DNA of 64,000 nucleotides from Wurfbainia villosa (lineage: Eukaryota; Streptophyta; Magnoliopsida; Zingiberales; Zingiberaceae): positions 111,341,040 through 111,405,039 of the forward strand of contig CM045987.1 in the NCBI GenBank assembly GCA_025175895.1, read 5' to 3'. The translations under genes and the position numbers were made by a program. Shown here piece by piece: positions 37,201 through 43,161 of this stretch (positions are counted from its first letter, which is position 1; every line of letters starts with the position of its first letter). Below the pieces are notes generated by a model. That model saw only the letters and a list, made by a program, of their open reading frames with translations, was not told where the DNA came from and did no database searches.

Positions 37201-37607
37201 CAAAATAGAAAAAATAAACAGCAAGGATAGATGTTGGAACAGATTCCATCAGAGACATGAGATTTTAACACCAAAGAGAAAAAAAAACAACAAAATCCAA
37301 CCGTGGACACAGAGGGCGGAGCAATAGAAACGGATTTTAGGGCATCTGACGAGGACGGCTTGGTGGAAGCCTTGGCGGATTCAGAGAGAGCAGGCCAGGA
37401 TGCAACCCCTCCGATGACGGCGGCGCCCGCGTCCGCCGACCCATTGGAGGGCCGCTTCCAGGCGTGCTTCTTACCTCGGGCAGCATCCGAGGACTCGGGA
37501 GACACGTCCTCCGGCAGAGTCTTCTGAGGAGATCGATAGGATGGCTCCGGCAAGGGGATCGCGGCGGCCGGAAGCGGGGACGAGGGAGACGGCGGCACCT
37601 CGTCCAT
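869..37607 (-). CDS. LARP1: La-related protein 1 (plant LARP1B/1C type), six exons, about 505 aa
   Basis: The gene encodes an RNA-binding protein of the LARP1 family, which in plants acts on cytoplasmic mRNA; the 1B/1C subgroup has the La motif but no DM15 region. Six exons on the minus strand join in frame: 37302-37607, 36625-37183, 36382-36532, 36204-36294, 1463-1534 and 869-1207 (306, 559, 151, 91, 72 and 339 nt). Family hallmarks in order are WKRPSNG (residues 50-56), SWPALSES (70-77), a Gly/Arg/Tyr-rich stretch in exon 2, a proline-rich linker in exon 3, then the La motif from QIDYYFS (to residue 339) through QGWVPISLIAGFNR and RKRHDWMNWILPP in exon 6. All introns are GT-AG and all phases match. 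I chose the ATG at 37607; an in-frame ATG at 37811 is possible but would add an unusual F-rich leader. The 34.7-kb fourth intron is full of transposons. Identity rests on recalled family motifs, not a search. Confidence 0.9.
1208..1462 (-). other. LARP1 intron 5 (255 bp)
   Basis: This is a short AT-rich phase-0 intron. Its donor reads GTATCT and its acceptor CTTAG. Nothing else is seen in it. Confidence 0.8.
1463..1534 (-). CDS. LARP1: LARP1 exon 5 (72 bp, 24 codons)
   Basis: The exon lies between a TTTTGCAG acceptor and an ACAG|GTATC donor, in phase 0 at both ends. It encodes VKKLTNSVEFILDTLRLSTA then VEIQ, which continues GFNR from exon 4 and precedes GDKIRKR in exon 6 exactly as in plant LARP1 proteins. 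It is too short to show up as an open frame and is isolated from exon 4 by 34.7 kb, so automatic annotation could easily miss it. Confidence 0.92.
1535..2922. other. AT-rich intronic sequence
   Basis: I see no gene or transposon coding sequence here. The part from about 2620 to 2922 loosely resembles 13440-13700 (matching short blocks in a CT-rich context), so it may be old repeat sequence. The open frame over 2675-2965 has no recognisable family. Confidence 0.4.
2923..3172 (-). repeat. Solo copia-type LTR, about 250 bp, degenerate
   Basis: Read on the minus strand, the segment begins near TGTGGGAAACATAATTTTAT and follows the same order of sequence blocks as the LTRs at 16221-16417 and about 19730-19975. 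No internal region is attached on either side, so it looks like a solo LTR or a remnant. The lower boundary is approximate. Confidence 0.5.
3579..3736 (-). mobile_element. Au-type SINE, first copy
   Basis: On the minus strand the element opens with GGGAGCCTTGGTGTAA, the tRNA-derived head of plant Au SINEs, with an A-box-like and a B-box-like segment. It ends in a T run. Imperfect 19-bp direct repeats flank it (3560-3578 and 3737-3755, 16 of 19 matching), as expected for LINE-driven insertion. SINEs are non-autonomous and use partner LINE proteins. Confidence 0.75.
3756..4710. other. Intronic sequence, no recognised feature
   Basis: I see no coding region, RNA gene or transposon signature between the SINE flank and the gypsy-like element. 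Confidence 0.4.
4716..5609 (+). repeat. 5' LTR of element I, 3'-truncated
   Basis: The segment matches 11533 to about 12455 in order and sequence, including the run of GC-rich palindromic motifs, a TATAAAA-like box near 5134 and the TCTATGTCGACTTATTCGG block. Similarity stops near 5609, where internal sequence begins, so a deletion removed the LTR 3' part and the primer-binding site. Confidence 0.8.
4905..5092. repeat. GC-rich palindromic motif cluster in LTR
   Basis: The short segment carries several degenerate copies of a TGCCAAATGGCACGACCGTG-like motif, in both direct and inverted order. The same cluster recurs at 11740-11945, 29495-29760, 52560-52690 and 62530-62640. Confidence 0.6.
5610..6144 (+). 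pseudogene. Element I ORF1 remnant, 5' part (before nested copia)
   Basis: Degenerate frames here match ORF1 of copy II at 61215-62285. Shared stretches include EDVDDTIS, LIEECITS and DDKISFDM. The reading frame has stops and the N-terminal part is missing. The nested copia at 6150 interrupts it, and it resumes at 9687. Its function is unknown; in copy II the ORF begins with a Gag-like CCHC knuckle. Confidence 0.6.
6150..6340 (+). repeat. 5' LTR of nested copia
   Basis: The 191-bp terminal repeat contains an internal near-palindrome (TTAGGGATAATTGTTATCCCTAA). It pairs with 9491-9681. Confidence 0.9.
6341..6352 (+). other. Copia primer-binding site (initiator Met-tRNA)
   Basis: TGGTATCAGAGC directly follows the 5' LTR. 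It is the standard plant copia primer site complementary to initiator methionine tRNA. Confidence 0.9.
6353..6660 (+). other. GC-rich leader of nested copia
   Basis: This block is much richer in G and C than the sequence around it, with repeated GGCGCGC and TCTCCTC words. It occupies the 5' leader/gag-start position but has no open gag frame. The gag domain appears to be missing. Confidence 0.5.
6683..8925 (-). pseudogene. Copia pol, inverted and degenerate (GAG-pre-integrase to RT)
   Basis: Read on the minus strand from about 8925 downwards it carries a GAG-pre-integrase segment (HAQLGHPGLDKLKQL), then integrase remnants, then RT with RWVYTVKVGPDGTVDRLKAH, GDTFSPVAK and the catalytic YVDD box (VVYVDDIV near 7130-7155), then RPDISFTVSVVSQF and LLYKDKGHT. 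Frameshifts and stops break it throughout. Its orientation is opposite to the LTRs, the primer site and the RNase H end of the same element. Confidence 0.8.
9005..9483 (+). pseudogene. Copia RNase H and C-terminus, plus strand
   Basis: From DKGHT near 9005 the frame continues with damaged RNase H sequence and then an open stretch (9235-9483) with CDNQAAMHIASNPVFHERTK, HIEVDCHFVREKV and DIFTKS, ending at a stop in the polypurine tract. It continues exactly where the inverted RT block ends, but on the other strand. Confidence 0.8.
9491..9681 (+). repeat. 3' LTR of nested copia
   Basis: This is the second 191-bp LTR, preceded by the polypurine tract GAGGGGGAG (9482-9490) and followed by the target duplication GAGAC. 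Confidence 0.9.
9687..10600 (+). pseudogene. Element I ORF1 3' part, hairpin, and ORF2 remnant
   Basis: ORF1 resumes after the nested copia and contains ANKYFVSPRARFKR and VRKYFVPTRAKFKR, two tandem basic motifs also present in copy II. It is followed by the 18-bp hairpin CTTGGAAGGCAACCCAAG (10048-10065). A degenerate second frame follows, with LDSIHTDLREQRAELSE resembling the charged part of ORF2 in copy II. The product roles are unknown. Confidence 0.6.
10600..11532 (+). other. Non-coding 3' internal region of element I
   Basis: Purine-rich tracts occur at both ends: AAGTTTGGGGG near 10646 and AAATTTGGGGG at 11520-11530, the latter directly before the 3' LTR and therefore the polypurine tract. 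Between them are repeated phrases such as CTTTGAGACCAAGTAGTTAC that also occur at 63700-63790 in copy II. No ORF is seen. Confidence 0.6.
11533..13422 (+). repeat. 3' LTR of element I with internal tandem duplication
   Basis: The 1,890-bp LTR starts TAATGAG (a changed TGATGAG) and ends CACTCATCA. It contains the GC-rich palindrome cluster, a TATAAAAAG box near 11974 and a direct duplication of about 408 bp. The gypsy-type LTR end block TATTACTTGACGAC recurs at 48957-48970 and 60939-60952. Confidence 0.8.
12235..13047 (+). repeat. Tandem duplication of about 408 bp inside the LTR
   Basis: CTATGTCGACTT begins at 12235 and again at 12643. The two units run in parallel through the GTTTAAAG, GATAGATTTGC and CATAAAGCGTAAA blocks, with scattered differences. 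The 5' LTR is truncated here, so I cannot tell whether it ever had the duplication. Confidence 0.8.
13831..13890 (-). mobile_element. Very short RTE LINE 3' tail
   Basis: On the minus strand this 60-bp piece matches the end of the RTE copies at 21562 and 30274 (ATCCTATCTAGTGGGATAAG, then a run of TTGTTATT-like repeats). It is bracketed by about 20-bp imperfect direct repeats (13810-13830, 13891-13912), so it is probably an extremely 5'-truncated insertion. Confidence 0.6.
14380..16130 (-). pseudogene. Ty3/gypsy pol fragment, RNase H to integrase, degenerate
   Basis: On the minus strand, remnants in the right order resemble plant Ty3/gypsy pol: EKLN, NEFYAI and DHKAL (RNase H, about 15850-16050), then an open stretch (15425-15715) with GTHLCILRTLPRNFFIRKMH, which corresponds to the integrase zinc-finger region. 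Below 15425 the integrase is only faintly visible. Frameshifts are many. No LTRs can be assigned with confidence. Confidence 0.5.
16221..16417 (-). repeat. 3' LTR of minus-strand copia
   Basis: The 197-bp repeat begins TGTAGGAAAATATAATTTTG on the minus strand, directly after a polypurine tract. It resembles 2923-3172 and 19730-19975. Confidence 0.6.
16640..16990 (-). pseudogene. Copia RT remnant
   Basis: On the minus strand the pieces ELKEQIYIEVLPRYEN and, further on, a GRVTTL-like stretch followed by a damaged YVDD region correspond to copia RT. Stops and frameshifts leave no open frame. Confidence 0.5.
17430..17670. repeat. Imperfect short tandem repeats, left part
   Basis: Units of roughly 30 bp with a core near GAAGGCTAGTAAAAGAAAT are repeated irregularly. 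The array resumes after the solo LTR at 19276-19440, so the LTR inserted into it. Confidence 0.55.
17808..18160. repeat. AAGTCCAAG minisatellite array in LTR
   Basis: There are about nine imperfect units of 30 to 40 bp built on GGAAAGTCCAAGC plus TTGAGTCTTGGCAA. Because the unit stays nearly in frame, it produces spurious open frames on both strands. The same array lies in the other LTRs at 40855-41225 and 44245-44850. Confidence 0.85.
18355..18765. repeat. CAGTCGACTG palindrome cluster in LTR
   Basis: About a dozen exact or one-off copies of the 10-bp palindrome CAGTCGACTG lie in some 400 bp, between the minisatellite and the TTTAAAAGG box. Similar clusters occur at 41515-41870, 43670-44050, 49060-49420 and 51390-51580. 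Confidence 0.8.
19276..19440. repeat. Imperfect short tandem repeats, right part
   Basis: This continues the GGCTAGTAAAAGAAA-type array seen at 17430-17670 on the other side of the solo LTR. Confidence 0.5.
19730..19975 (-). repeat. 5' LTR of minus-strand copia, worn
   Basis: The sequence is parallel to 16221-16417 and 2923-3172. On the minus strand it is followed by TGGTATTAGAG, a one-base variant of the copia primer site. The upper end is unclear. Confidence 0.5.
19976..21019. other. Intronic sequence, no recognised feature
   Basis: I found no coding similarity, RNA gene or repeat boundary in this stretch. Confidence 0.35.
21020..21098. repeat. Left 79-bp direct repeat flanking RTE insertion
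   Basis: The 79 bp starting ATCCTTTTTTGAGG and ending GAGTCTCT recur at 21563-21641 with 3 differences by hand count. They behave as an unusually long target-site duplication. Confidence 0.85.
21099..21562 (+). mobile_element. 5'-truncated RTE LINE
   Basis: This 464-bp piece carries the C-terminal part of an RTE-clade reverse transcriptase, open at 21142-21534 (130 codons): ECWAMTR, AEMRMLRWMCGHTRMDRI, LRWYRHVLRRP. It ends with CACCTAGTGGGATAAAGCTT and a (TTG)n tail, the standard plant RTE 3' end. It is flanked by 79-bp direct repeats. The full ORF, endonuclease and catalytic RT are missing, so the copy is dead on arrival. Confidence 0.85.
21563..21641. repeat. Right 79-bp direct repeat flanking RTE insertion
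   Basis: This is the second copy of the flanking repeat, following the (TTG)n tail directly. Confidence 0.85.
21642..23045. other. Intronic sequence, no recognised feature
   Basis: No transposon domain or conserved gene is recognisable. A 71-codon open frame on the minus strand (22591-22806) has no family that I know. Confidence 0.35.
23440..24190 (+). pseudogene. RTE endonuclease (APE-type) domain, degenerate
   Basis: Stretches such as IETLTDKTMEVVDTMIRRRI, NILYVQETK, NSDFNLWYIGKN and IPPNKMILIGDDLN follow the order of plant RTE endonuclease domains. In-frame stops occur about every 50 to 80 codons. This enzyme would nick target DNA to start target-primed reverse transcription. Confidence 0.7.
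24850..26078 (+). pseudogene. RTE reverse transcriptase and C-terminal region, degenerate
   Basis: Recognisable blocks in order are IGPNDISIKVWKCLG, IENQFGFILRRSTIEVIQLL, HTVFIDLEK, LYQGSALSPYLFILIMDEL and MLFPDDIVLIYETREGVNAK, then EIFKYLGSFLQDDGE. The catalytic box reads FPDD, where the family has FADD or YADD. Stops, frameshifts and the hAT insertion at 26079 destroy the frame. The last piece of the LINE lies at 30082-30274. Confidence 0.8.
26793..29248 (+). pseudogene. hAT transposase with BED finger and DUF659, broken
   Basis: The protein starts MSTKGSSKGS and has a BED zinc finger (KCKYCDKIVNGG, then HHLAC after a one-base frameshift near 26953), a DUF659-type core (CSIMSDGWTDKKR, SICNFLVNS, VQVITDNAANYKADGEML, TPCAAHCIDLMLEDFEKK) and the hAT C-terminal dimerisation region (WAIRILSLTCSSSGCERNWS) with an acidic tail ending at 29248. 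Two AT-rich interruptions (about 28203-28290 and 28687-28813) look like introns. Damage includes the BED frameshift, a TGA at 27486-27488 where relatives have Arg (probable CGA to TGA), and a frame break near 27920. In the living family the protein excises and reinserts the element. Confidence 0.88.
29326..29785 (+). repeat. Probable gypsy-type LTR fragment inside the hAT tail
   Basis: From TGATGTGTGTAAATC the segment follows the layout of the LTR at 4716 (AT-rich start, TTTAGCAT and ATGTATTTT blocks, then a cluster of GACACGCCCGTGTC-like palindromes). Direct units around GACACGCCCGTGTCAGGAGT repeat two to three times at 29535-29640. No second LTR is seen. Confidence 0.5.
30289..31688. other. 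Intronic sequence, possible worn retroelement
   Basis: Mostly unassignable. Near 30888-30930 the plus strand shows a C-x-x-Y-x-x-x-x-x-D-C-P pattern, weakly like a damaged Gag zinc knuckle. The segment 31500-31640 loosely resembles 13960-14390. I do not assign an element. Confidence 0.25.
31701..31853 (-). mobile_element. Au-type SINE, second copy
   Basis: On the minus strand the SINE opens AGGGGAGCTTTGGCGTAATG and contains a clear B-box-like CAAGTTCGAGTC and the Au body. It is flanked by a perfect 12-bp duplication CTAATTAGTTAA (31689-31700, 31854-31865). This copy is closer to the family consensus than the one at 3579. Confidence 0.8.
32201..32572. repeat. Tandem duplication of about 186 bp in the intron
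   Basis: GTAACTTGGTCAAAGTACTT at 32201 and GTAACTTAGTCAAATTACTG at 32387 start two parallel units sharing AGACTAGTACAT-like, ACTAAATTAATAC-like and AACATAAAAC-like blocks in order. There is no coding potential. Confidence 0.65.
32745..33297. repeat. Intron segment repeat, copy A
   Basis: This segment of about 0.55 kb aligns by eye with 34372-34893: AATGTGATATTCTTCACA, TACATTAATTCAAA, CATTGTCTACGATAA, AGCAGCACCAAGA and ATCTTACATGGAGAACCAAA occur in the same order. Confidence 0.75.
33298..34371 (+). repeat. LTR-like block between the two intron repeats
   Basis: The block contains degenerate CAGTCAACTAG and GTCGATTGG-type motifs, then TTTAATGGATTTC, TTGTAAACCCTA and a second half reminiscent of the U3-R layout of the palindrome-bearing copia LTRs. 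No terminal boundaries or internal genes are clear, so it is probably an old solo LTR. Confidence 0.4.
34372..34893. repeat. Intron segment repeat, copy B
   Basis: This is the second copy of 32745-33297, with scattered substitutions and small gaps. Confidence 0.75.
34894..36203. other. AT-rich proximal intron sequence
   Basis: This is the part of intron 4 nearest the donor site. I see no repeat family, ORF or RNA gene in it. Confidence 0.45.
36204..36294 (-). CDS. LARP1: LARP1 exon 4 (La motif core)
   Basis: The exon lies between a CCTCCAG acceptor and an AATAGA|GTCAGT donor. One base completes a split Ser codon, then AENLCRDVFLRQNMDQQGWV and PISLIAGFNR follow, the core of the La motif. It ends in phase 0, matching exon 5. 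The donor is GT-type but lacks the usual A at position 3. Confidence 0.92.
36382..36532 (-). CDS. LARP1: LARP1 exon 3
   Basis: The exon encodes the proline-rich linker (GPSPVFYFATQPPPGAVPFV) and the start of the La motif (IPTIDPQSANLLKQIDYYFS). The acceptor is GCCTTCAG and the donor CAG|GTCAAC. The 92-bp intron 2 and 87-bp intron 3 on either side are of normal plant size. Confidence 0.92.
36625..37183 (-). CDS. LARP1: LARP1 exon 2
   Basis: The exon starts in phase 0 after GTAG with SPAISTSSPKKNSNPSLSRN, then HSMPARQKSFKRG as in plant LARP1 proteins. A Gly/Ser/Arg/Tyr-rich low-complexity region follows. The donor is CCCTG|GTAAGT. Confidence 0.92.
37302..37607 (-). CDS. LARP1: LARP1 exon 1 (start codon exon)
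   Basis: The exon encodes 102 residues from MDEVPPSPSS to VSIAPPSVST, including KHAWKRPSNG and GVASWPALSESAKAS, the N-terminal signature of plant LARP1. The donor after codon 102 is ACG|GTTGGA, a weak but usable GT site; the 118-bp intron 1 ends TTCGTAG. The exon is GC-rich, unlike the rest of the gene. Confidence 0.9.
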
Positions 37608-38300
37608 GAGAAGAAAGGGAAGGGGACGAGTCAGTGGCGAGGGCTTCGGATGCGGCAGCTTCGCCGGCGATCGGATGAGTAGAAGATAAATCGGCTTGTT
37701 TTCTCCGCCCACAAGACTACGACGCCCAAAGGTCAAAAAAAAAACAAAAAAAAAAACGCAAAACGGGAGAGGAAGGTGGGATTGAGGGCGTCCAGCGTCT
37801 CGCTTCTTCAAGCGCAGCAGCTCTGGCTGGGTCAGCCGCCCCCGTATTATTGCTTAAACAAAGGGCAAACTTCCATACAAGATCCTCGCAATTTTTAAAT
37901 TAAAATTTAATTTAAAATATGATATTGCCCAAAGGTTGCTTCTTCCGCCTCGCATTGCAATTGCTTTGCTGCTGTCTATCTACATCGATCGACTTGCTGC
38001 GGTTACCACCGCGTTCATAGGCGATGCAGCCCAGCAGGGCTTGTTTGTGCCCAATTCCCTACGGCCAAAGAAAATAAAGAAGGGTTCTCTGTTTTGTGGT
38101 TCCTCAAAGAAATTTATAAAATAAAGTCGATCAGCTCCATAGTTTTTAATAGATACAGAGTGGTGGTTAATTATATTTTGGGTCAAAGTCATGCACATTA
38201 ATATTGCGTTGTGTCTCTTCAATTTTCTCAGTTTCTTCCTTTTTTTTTTTTTTTTTCTCTAGTCATTTTCATTCGAGAAATCATCGTTGAAAAAACAATG
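37608..38300 (-). promoter_or_regulatory. LARP1 5' UTR and probable promoter region
   Basis: The 200 bp before the start codon are GC-rich, then include T-rich tracts (A-runs at 37735-37758 on the plus strand). The region further up is AT-rich. I could not identify a convincing TATA box or a transcription start. It is called only from its position. Confidence 0.4.
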
Positions 38301-40627
38301 CCCGAATAAATTATTTCCTGGCCACCTTTGGCATTATGTTGTTTGGATGGATTTATTTTCTATTAAAATTGGGAATGAAGATCTACTAGATATGACGCTC
38401 TTTATCAAGCTTATTTAACCAAAGTAAAAAGAAGAAGAAGATGGTTCGACTGGGAGAAGCAATACTAAAGGGGAAATGAGCTTTTTCTTTATCCCAAGCT
38501 ATGGATTAAAAATAGTATACTACTATGCACAATTATCTCTAGGCATGTGCTATGTTCTGATGAGAAAAGGTATTAATAAAAGATACTTCTAAATTACACA
38601 AAATTAACTACGCTTTAGTTTAAAAATAATTCTAGATCTTGGGATTTCTCAAGTCACTTGTGCCATGAAGAAGAACAACACTGCATTAAACGATTTTATT
38701 GAACATGTCAAATGATGTAATACCTATTAAAAGCAATGCTAATGAGCTCTATCCGAGTGATAAGAGTTGTGCTAATTGATATAGTACGGCGCATTTCCCC
38801 TACTAAAATCTAGAAATCCATGAGTGTTCACAAGGTACAAAGAAATAAAACCCACATAATTAGAGAAAATTTTTAAATTAAGGGCACACAGAATTTTCTA
38901 ATATGCTCATCTAATTTTAAAATTTTCAAAAGGTGCATTTTTCTCGTATCCTATTCTTTTAGATACTTCATGCGATACAGATTTTAGCCCTCGGTCTTCT
39001 GTCGTCGAGGATGGATTATCTCATATCGCAATAGTAAATCTACGATCATTTCCTATCAAAATTAACACATATTAGATGGTTATCGATCTCTCGGCTAATG
39101 ACCCTCCGATGCCTAAGTTAAACAGGACATAGAAGAAAGCAAAATGTATTAAAATGCAATAAAAATGAATGAAGAAGATGAAGAAAAAGAATTATCTCAT
39201 GTGTAGCCTCATGAAGTACTCGACTCCCTCCTCATCGAGCTCGAAGTAAGCCAACCCGACAATCATAGTATTTCAAGTGGTGAGATTCCTCTTGGACGTT
39301 TAATCAAACAGCTTGCCCTCAACAATGATGTCCTCGTTCTGGATGAGGCCGCCGCTTGTAATATTGAAGGGCATGAAGTATCACCTTTTTTTTTTTATCA
39401 AACTCACTTCCTCTAATATCAAGAAGCACTAGAGTAGCATCCAAATACCTCACCACAACAACTTTAGACTGCTCTACTTCTTTTGGAACTGGCTTGGCCC
39501 AACAAGGTTTAAGTTCTTGGGTGCCTTCCGTAGAGGCTTGGTCAAGAGGCTTTGGTTCTTCTTTTAATGCATCGAATTGTATGACTGATGTTTCTTGCAT
39601 AGTTACTGTAATGGAATCAGAATGGTCTCTCTTGATCATGTTGCTAGCATGGCAAACATGCCCATGGCGAGGAATTCGATGAGCACTTGCCTGACATCCA
39701 TCGCCATTGTGCACCAAATTCCTCCAACCACACGCAAAAGCAGAAAGGGAAAGCAGTAGCAAACAATAGGCCACTTCAACCACAATACCAATTAGAAGTC
39801 ATGAGATATCTGTCGAGCATTATCAAGAACGGAGCAAAATGGAAGCAAAGTTTCGCTGCTAGAGCTCAGATCCAGGCAAGACTAAATAGACCAAGCGTTT
39901 AGAAGTGAGAGAAGACCGAATGAGAGAGCAGAGATAGTCACCCAAGGTTGAGCCTCCATCTCTACAATGGGATACGAGCCTAAGGTTGCGAGGTTGTCAA
40001 GGCTGGAGCTTCGAGCCCCTTGGAGATTGGTGAAGAGGAAGGGATTTTAGGGGCAGTCCCCAGGAAGCAGAGACAACGACCTAGGAAATCATCCTCCTTG
40101 CCCCCAAGCGGAACCAACAAACCCTCTTCCCTGAACCCTAGTGGCACATTTGATCCCCTTCAATGGGTCAGGCCCTTGCTTCCAATCCATAGGCCAATAT
40201 TCCCAGTATCATAAGTAACCCCCCCCCCCCAAAATAGTCAGCGAGTAACCCTTGGCCCTTGCTCTCCGTCACCTAAAGTCGGATCATATCTTTGTTCCTT
40301 GTTACTCTATTCGGGGACATCATACTTATCCATAATGTCCTGTCTACCAAATAGTAAGAAGGTTGATTTGAAGGTTTATGAATTGCCTCAATCGAATAAA
40401 AAGAAAGTCGATACGAGGGCTTATGATCTGCCTCGGTCGAATAGATAGAAAGTGGTCGAATATATAGAAAGTCGGCACGAGGACTTACGATCTACCTCGA
40501 CCAAATAAATAGAAATTTGGTAGGAGGGCTTACAATCTGCCTTGGCCGAATAGAAAGAAAATCAGCACGAGGGCTTGTGAACTGCCTCGCCCGAATAAGG
40601 AAGAAGGTTGGCCGAGGTTTTACGATT
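38301..40627. other. Intergenic sequence with unrecognised ORFs
   Basis: No conserved gene is recognised. A minus-strand open frame at 39319-39783 (154 codons) starts MVEVAYCLLLLSLSAFACGW, but a different frame of the same strand has a better-looking start (MAMDVRQVLIEFLAMGMF near 39705) and quickly meets a stop. Both could be parts of a broken gene copy. The rest (40240-40620) repeats a phrase near AGTCGGCACGAGGGCTTACGA several times. Confidence 0.3.
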
Positions 40628-42375
40628 TATTGGTGCAATCAACCCAAGTCACGATTGACCAGGCTCGAGTAGGATTTTGATATTTGACAATGGGTTTGAC
40701 TATTGTTTGACAATATGGTTTGACCATATGACAAGTGGATGATTAGGATATCCAAGGTTATATAGGGGAGATTGTGAGGAAGTGATTGTTGGAGCAATCA
40801 ACCTCAGGTCAAGGTTGACCTTCGAGTGAGACTCGAGTGGAAGTTTAAGTTTGAAGACTTGGCAAGGAAAGCCCAAGATTAGATTCTTGGCAATGGAGAA
40901 GTCCAAATATGGATACTTGGTAATGGAAAGTCCAAGATTGGATTCTTGATAATGGAGAAGTCCAAGTTTGGATACTTGGTAAATGAAAAGTCTAAGGGTG
41001 TAGTCTTGACCACGTAAGTCCAAGTGTGCAGTCTTGGTAGTGAAAGTCCAAGTTTGGATACTTGGCAAATGGAAATTCTAAGGGTATAGTCTTGGTCACG
41101 TAAGTCTAAGTGTGTAGTATTGGCAGTGAAAATCCAAAATATGGATATTTGGGAAAGGAAAGTCCAAGGGTGTAGTCTTGGCCATATAAATCCAAGTGTG
41201 TAGTCTTGGTGGTGAAAGTCCAAGCATTGAGGCTTGACAATGGAGAAGTTCCGGAGGCGTGACCTCTTGGCAAAGGAGACCCGGTTAGCATGACATAGCC
41301 GATGAAAGGTCTAGGCTAAGAGTATCAGAAGATATGACATAGCCGATGGAAGCACTTGAAGGCTAGCGTGAAGGATGAATGAGTCGTGGAGGACTTGGAC
41401 ATACCCTGAGGGCGTGAGGCTGATAGAGGTGACTAGAAGGCTTAGGTCTAGGCTAAGGATAATTAATCAAGTATGAGGGGATCATACTTGGGGTAAACTT
41501 CAGGATTGAGGTTTATTAGTCGACTAGGGCTTTGGACCAGTTGACTGGTTGAGTGTTTAACACTCAAGAGGCTTAGTTGACTCGATCAGTGGACTGGGGT
41601 TATGACCAAGTCGATTGGCAGAGCAAGCTGATCGAGGCTCGACATTTGTAATGATCGTGTGTTATACCGATCGATCCATGATAGCCAATCGCAATGATGG
41701 ACAATGATCGGGTAGTAGGATACAAACACGTAAGCTCGTAGTTGATCGGGCGGCCGACATCGCTTGACAAATGATCGCTAGGTATTTGTTGTGAAGCCTA
41801 CGTGGATTAGTCCATTGTGAGATAATGGATAGGCGAGCAATCAATTGGGGTATTTTGGTAGTCGACTGCCAGGCGCAAAATCAGCCAATAACATGCTTTA
41901 AATGGAGCTCGAGATGGAGGATTTCAACAGTGTTTTTAGGGCAATTTTGAAGGAAAAATGATGTTGTATTCCAAGCCTTCAAGATCAATCCAAAGCAATC
42001 AACAAGCAAGCAATCAAGTGTTCAAGTATTTTTGTGCCACGTGTATTTCATTTTCATTCTTTACACTTGTTATTATATTTTTGTATAAACTCTTGCTTAT
42101 AAGAGGTTTCTCCACCTCCGGTGTGTTGCCGAGAAGGAGAAGTTTGTTAGTGGTGGTGTGCATCACTAAAGCTCACTCTAGAGCTCGACCATGGAGTAGG
42201 AACTAGAGTTCCGAACCACGTTAAATCGTTATGTGCTTGTCTCATTTTTTATCTTCGTATATTTATATTTTCATTGTGCTAACATTATTGTAGACGAGCA
42301 CGAACATAATCGAGAGTCAAAATCAATGAACTGCTATTCACCCTCTCCCTCTAGTGCGTCAAATCAATCCCAATA
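40628..42375 (+). repeat. 5' LTR of plus-strand Sirevirus-like copia
   Basis: The LTR of about 1.75 kb starts TATTGGTGCAATC and ends near CCCAATA, and is followed by a changed primer site (TTGTATCAGAG). It contains an AAGTCCAAG array (40855-41225), degenerate CAGTCGACTG copies (41515-41870), a CTTTAAATGGAGCTC block near 41897 and CCCTCTAGTGCG before the end, the layout of the solo LTR at 17671. Confidence 0.8.
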
Positions 42376-42498
42376 ATTTGTATCAGAGTTGGGCTCGCTC
42401 GGGAGACCTACAAGGACTGATCAAGCGAGGTAGCTCTTCAAGGACTAAAAACTAAGGGAGCAAGTGCAAGAGGATACATCGGGAGCATCTAGAGGAAA

Positions 42499-43161
42499 AT
42501 GGAGTTTCAAGATAGATTGGGTGATGACATTATGGTTCCACCTACCTTCGACCATAAAAATTTCACATATTGGAAAGGTAGAATGATATATTTCCTTATG
42601 TATGATTTTGATAATTAGATTAGCATTGAAATAGGGTTTGAAGCTCTGACGGACAAGAAGGGGAGAATACTCAAGAAGAAGAAGTGGACCGAGGAGCAAA
42701 TCCGAAAATTCAAAATAAATAATAAGGTAATGAAAATGTTGGTTAATTTTTTATCTAACGATATTTTGGCAAAATTAGGAAAGTTTAGGGATGCTAAGGA
42801 GCTATGGAGTAAGTTAGCTGAACTCCATGAGAATTCCTCATCGGCTCAAGTAGAGGAGGAATTCAAAGAATCAAGCTCATCCTCTCAAGCTCATGAAGAT
42901 TCGGAGGTCGATAGGTGTTCAATATCCGAAGAAGAAATTGAGGAAGCTTTCACCTATAGGATTGAGGGGGAGGAACATATGTCTTCAATACCGGAGCAAG
43001 AACAAATGAAGACCTCTACATCCAAGAGAAATGAAGAAGAAATCCAAAATTCTCCTACCATTCAAGAAGGTAACTCATGCATATCTATTAAAATTAAAAA
43101 TCATATTATATGCTTTGAGTGTAGGGAACAAGGGCACTACAAAAGGAAGTGCCCAAAAAGA
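42499..43161 (+). pseudogene. Copia gag, truncated at its zinc knuckle
   Basis: The frame starts MEFQDRLGDDIMVPPTFDHK, has FTYWKGRM as in Sirevirus-type Gag proteins, then KELWSKLAELHE, an acidic Ser/Glu-rich stretch and a CCHC knuckle CFECREQGHYKRKC. There is an in-frame TAG at codon 40. The gene stops at 43161, where an oppositely oriented LTR begins a few codons past the knuckle. No pol of this element is found anywhere in the window. Confidence 0.85.

Noticed and set aside
39319..39783. 154-codon minus-strand frame near the LARP1 promoter
   Set aside because: No recognised domain; the more protein-like start lies in another frame and breaks quickly. Left as unclassified sequence.
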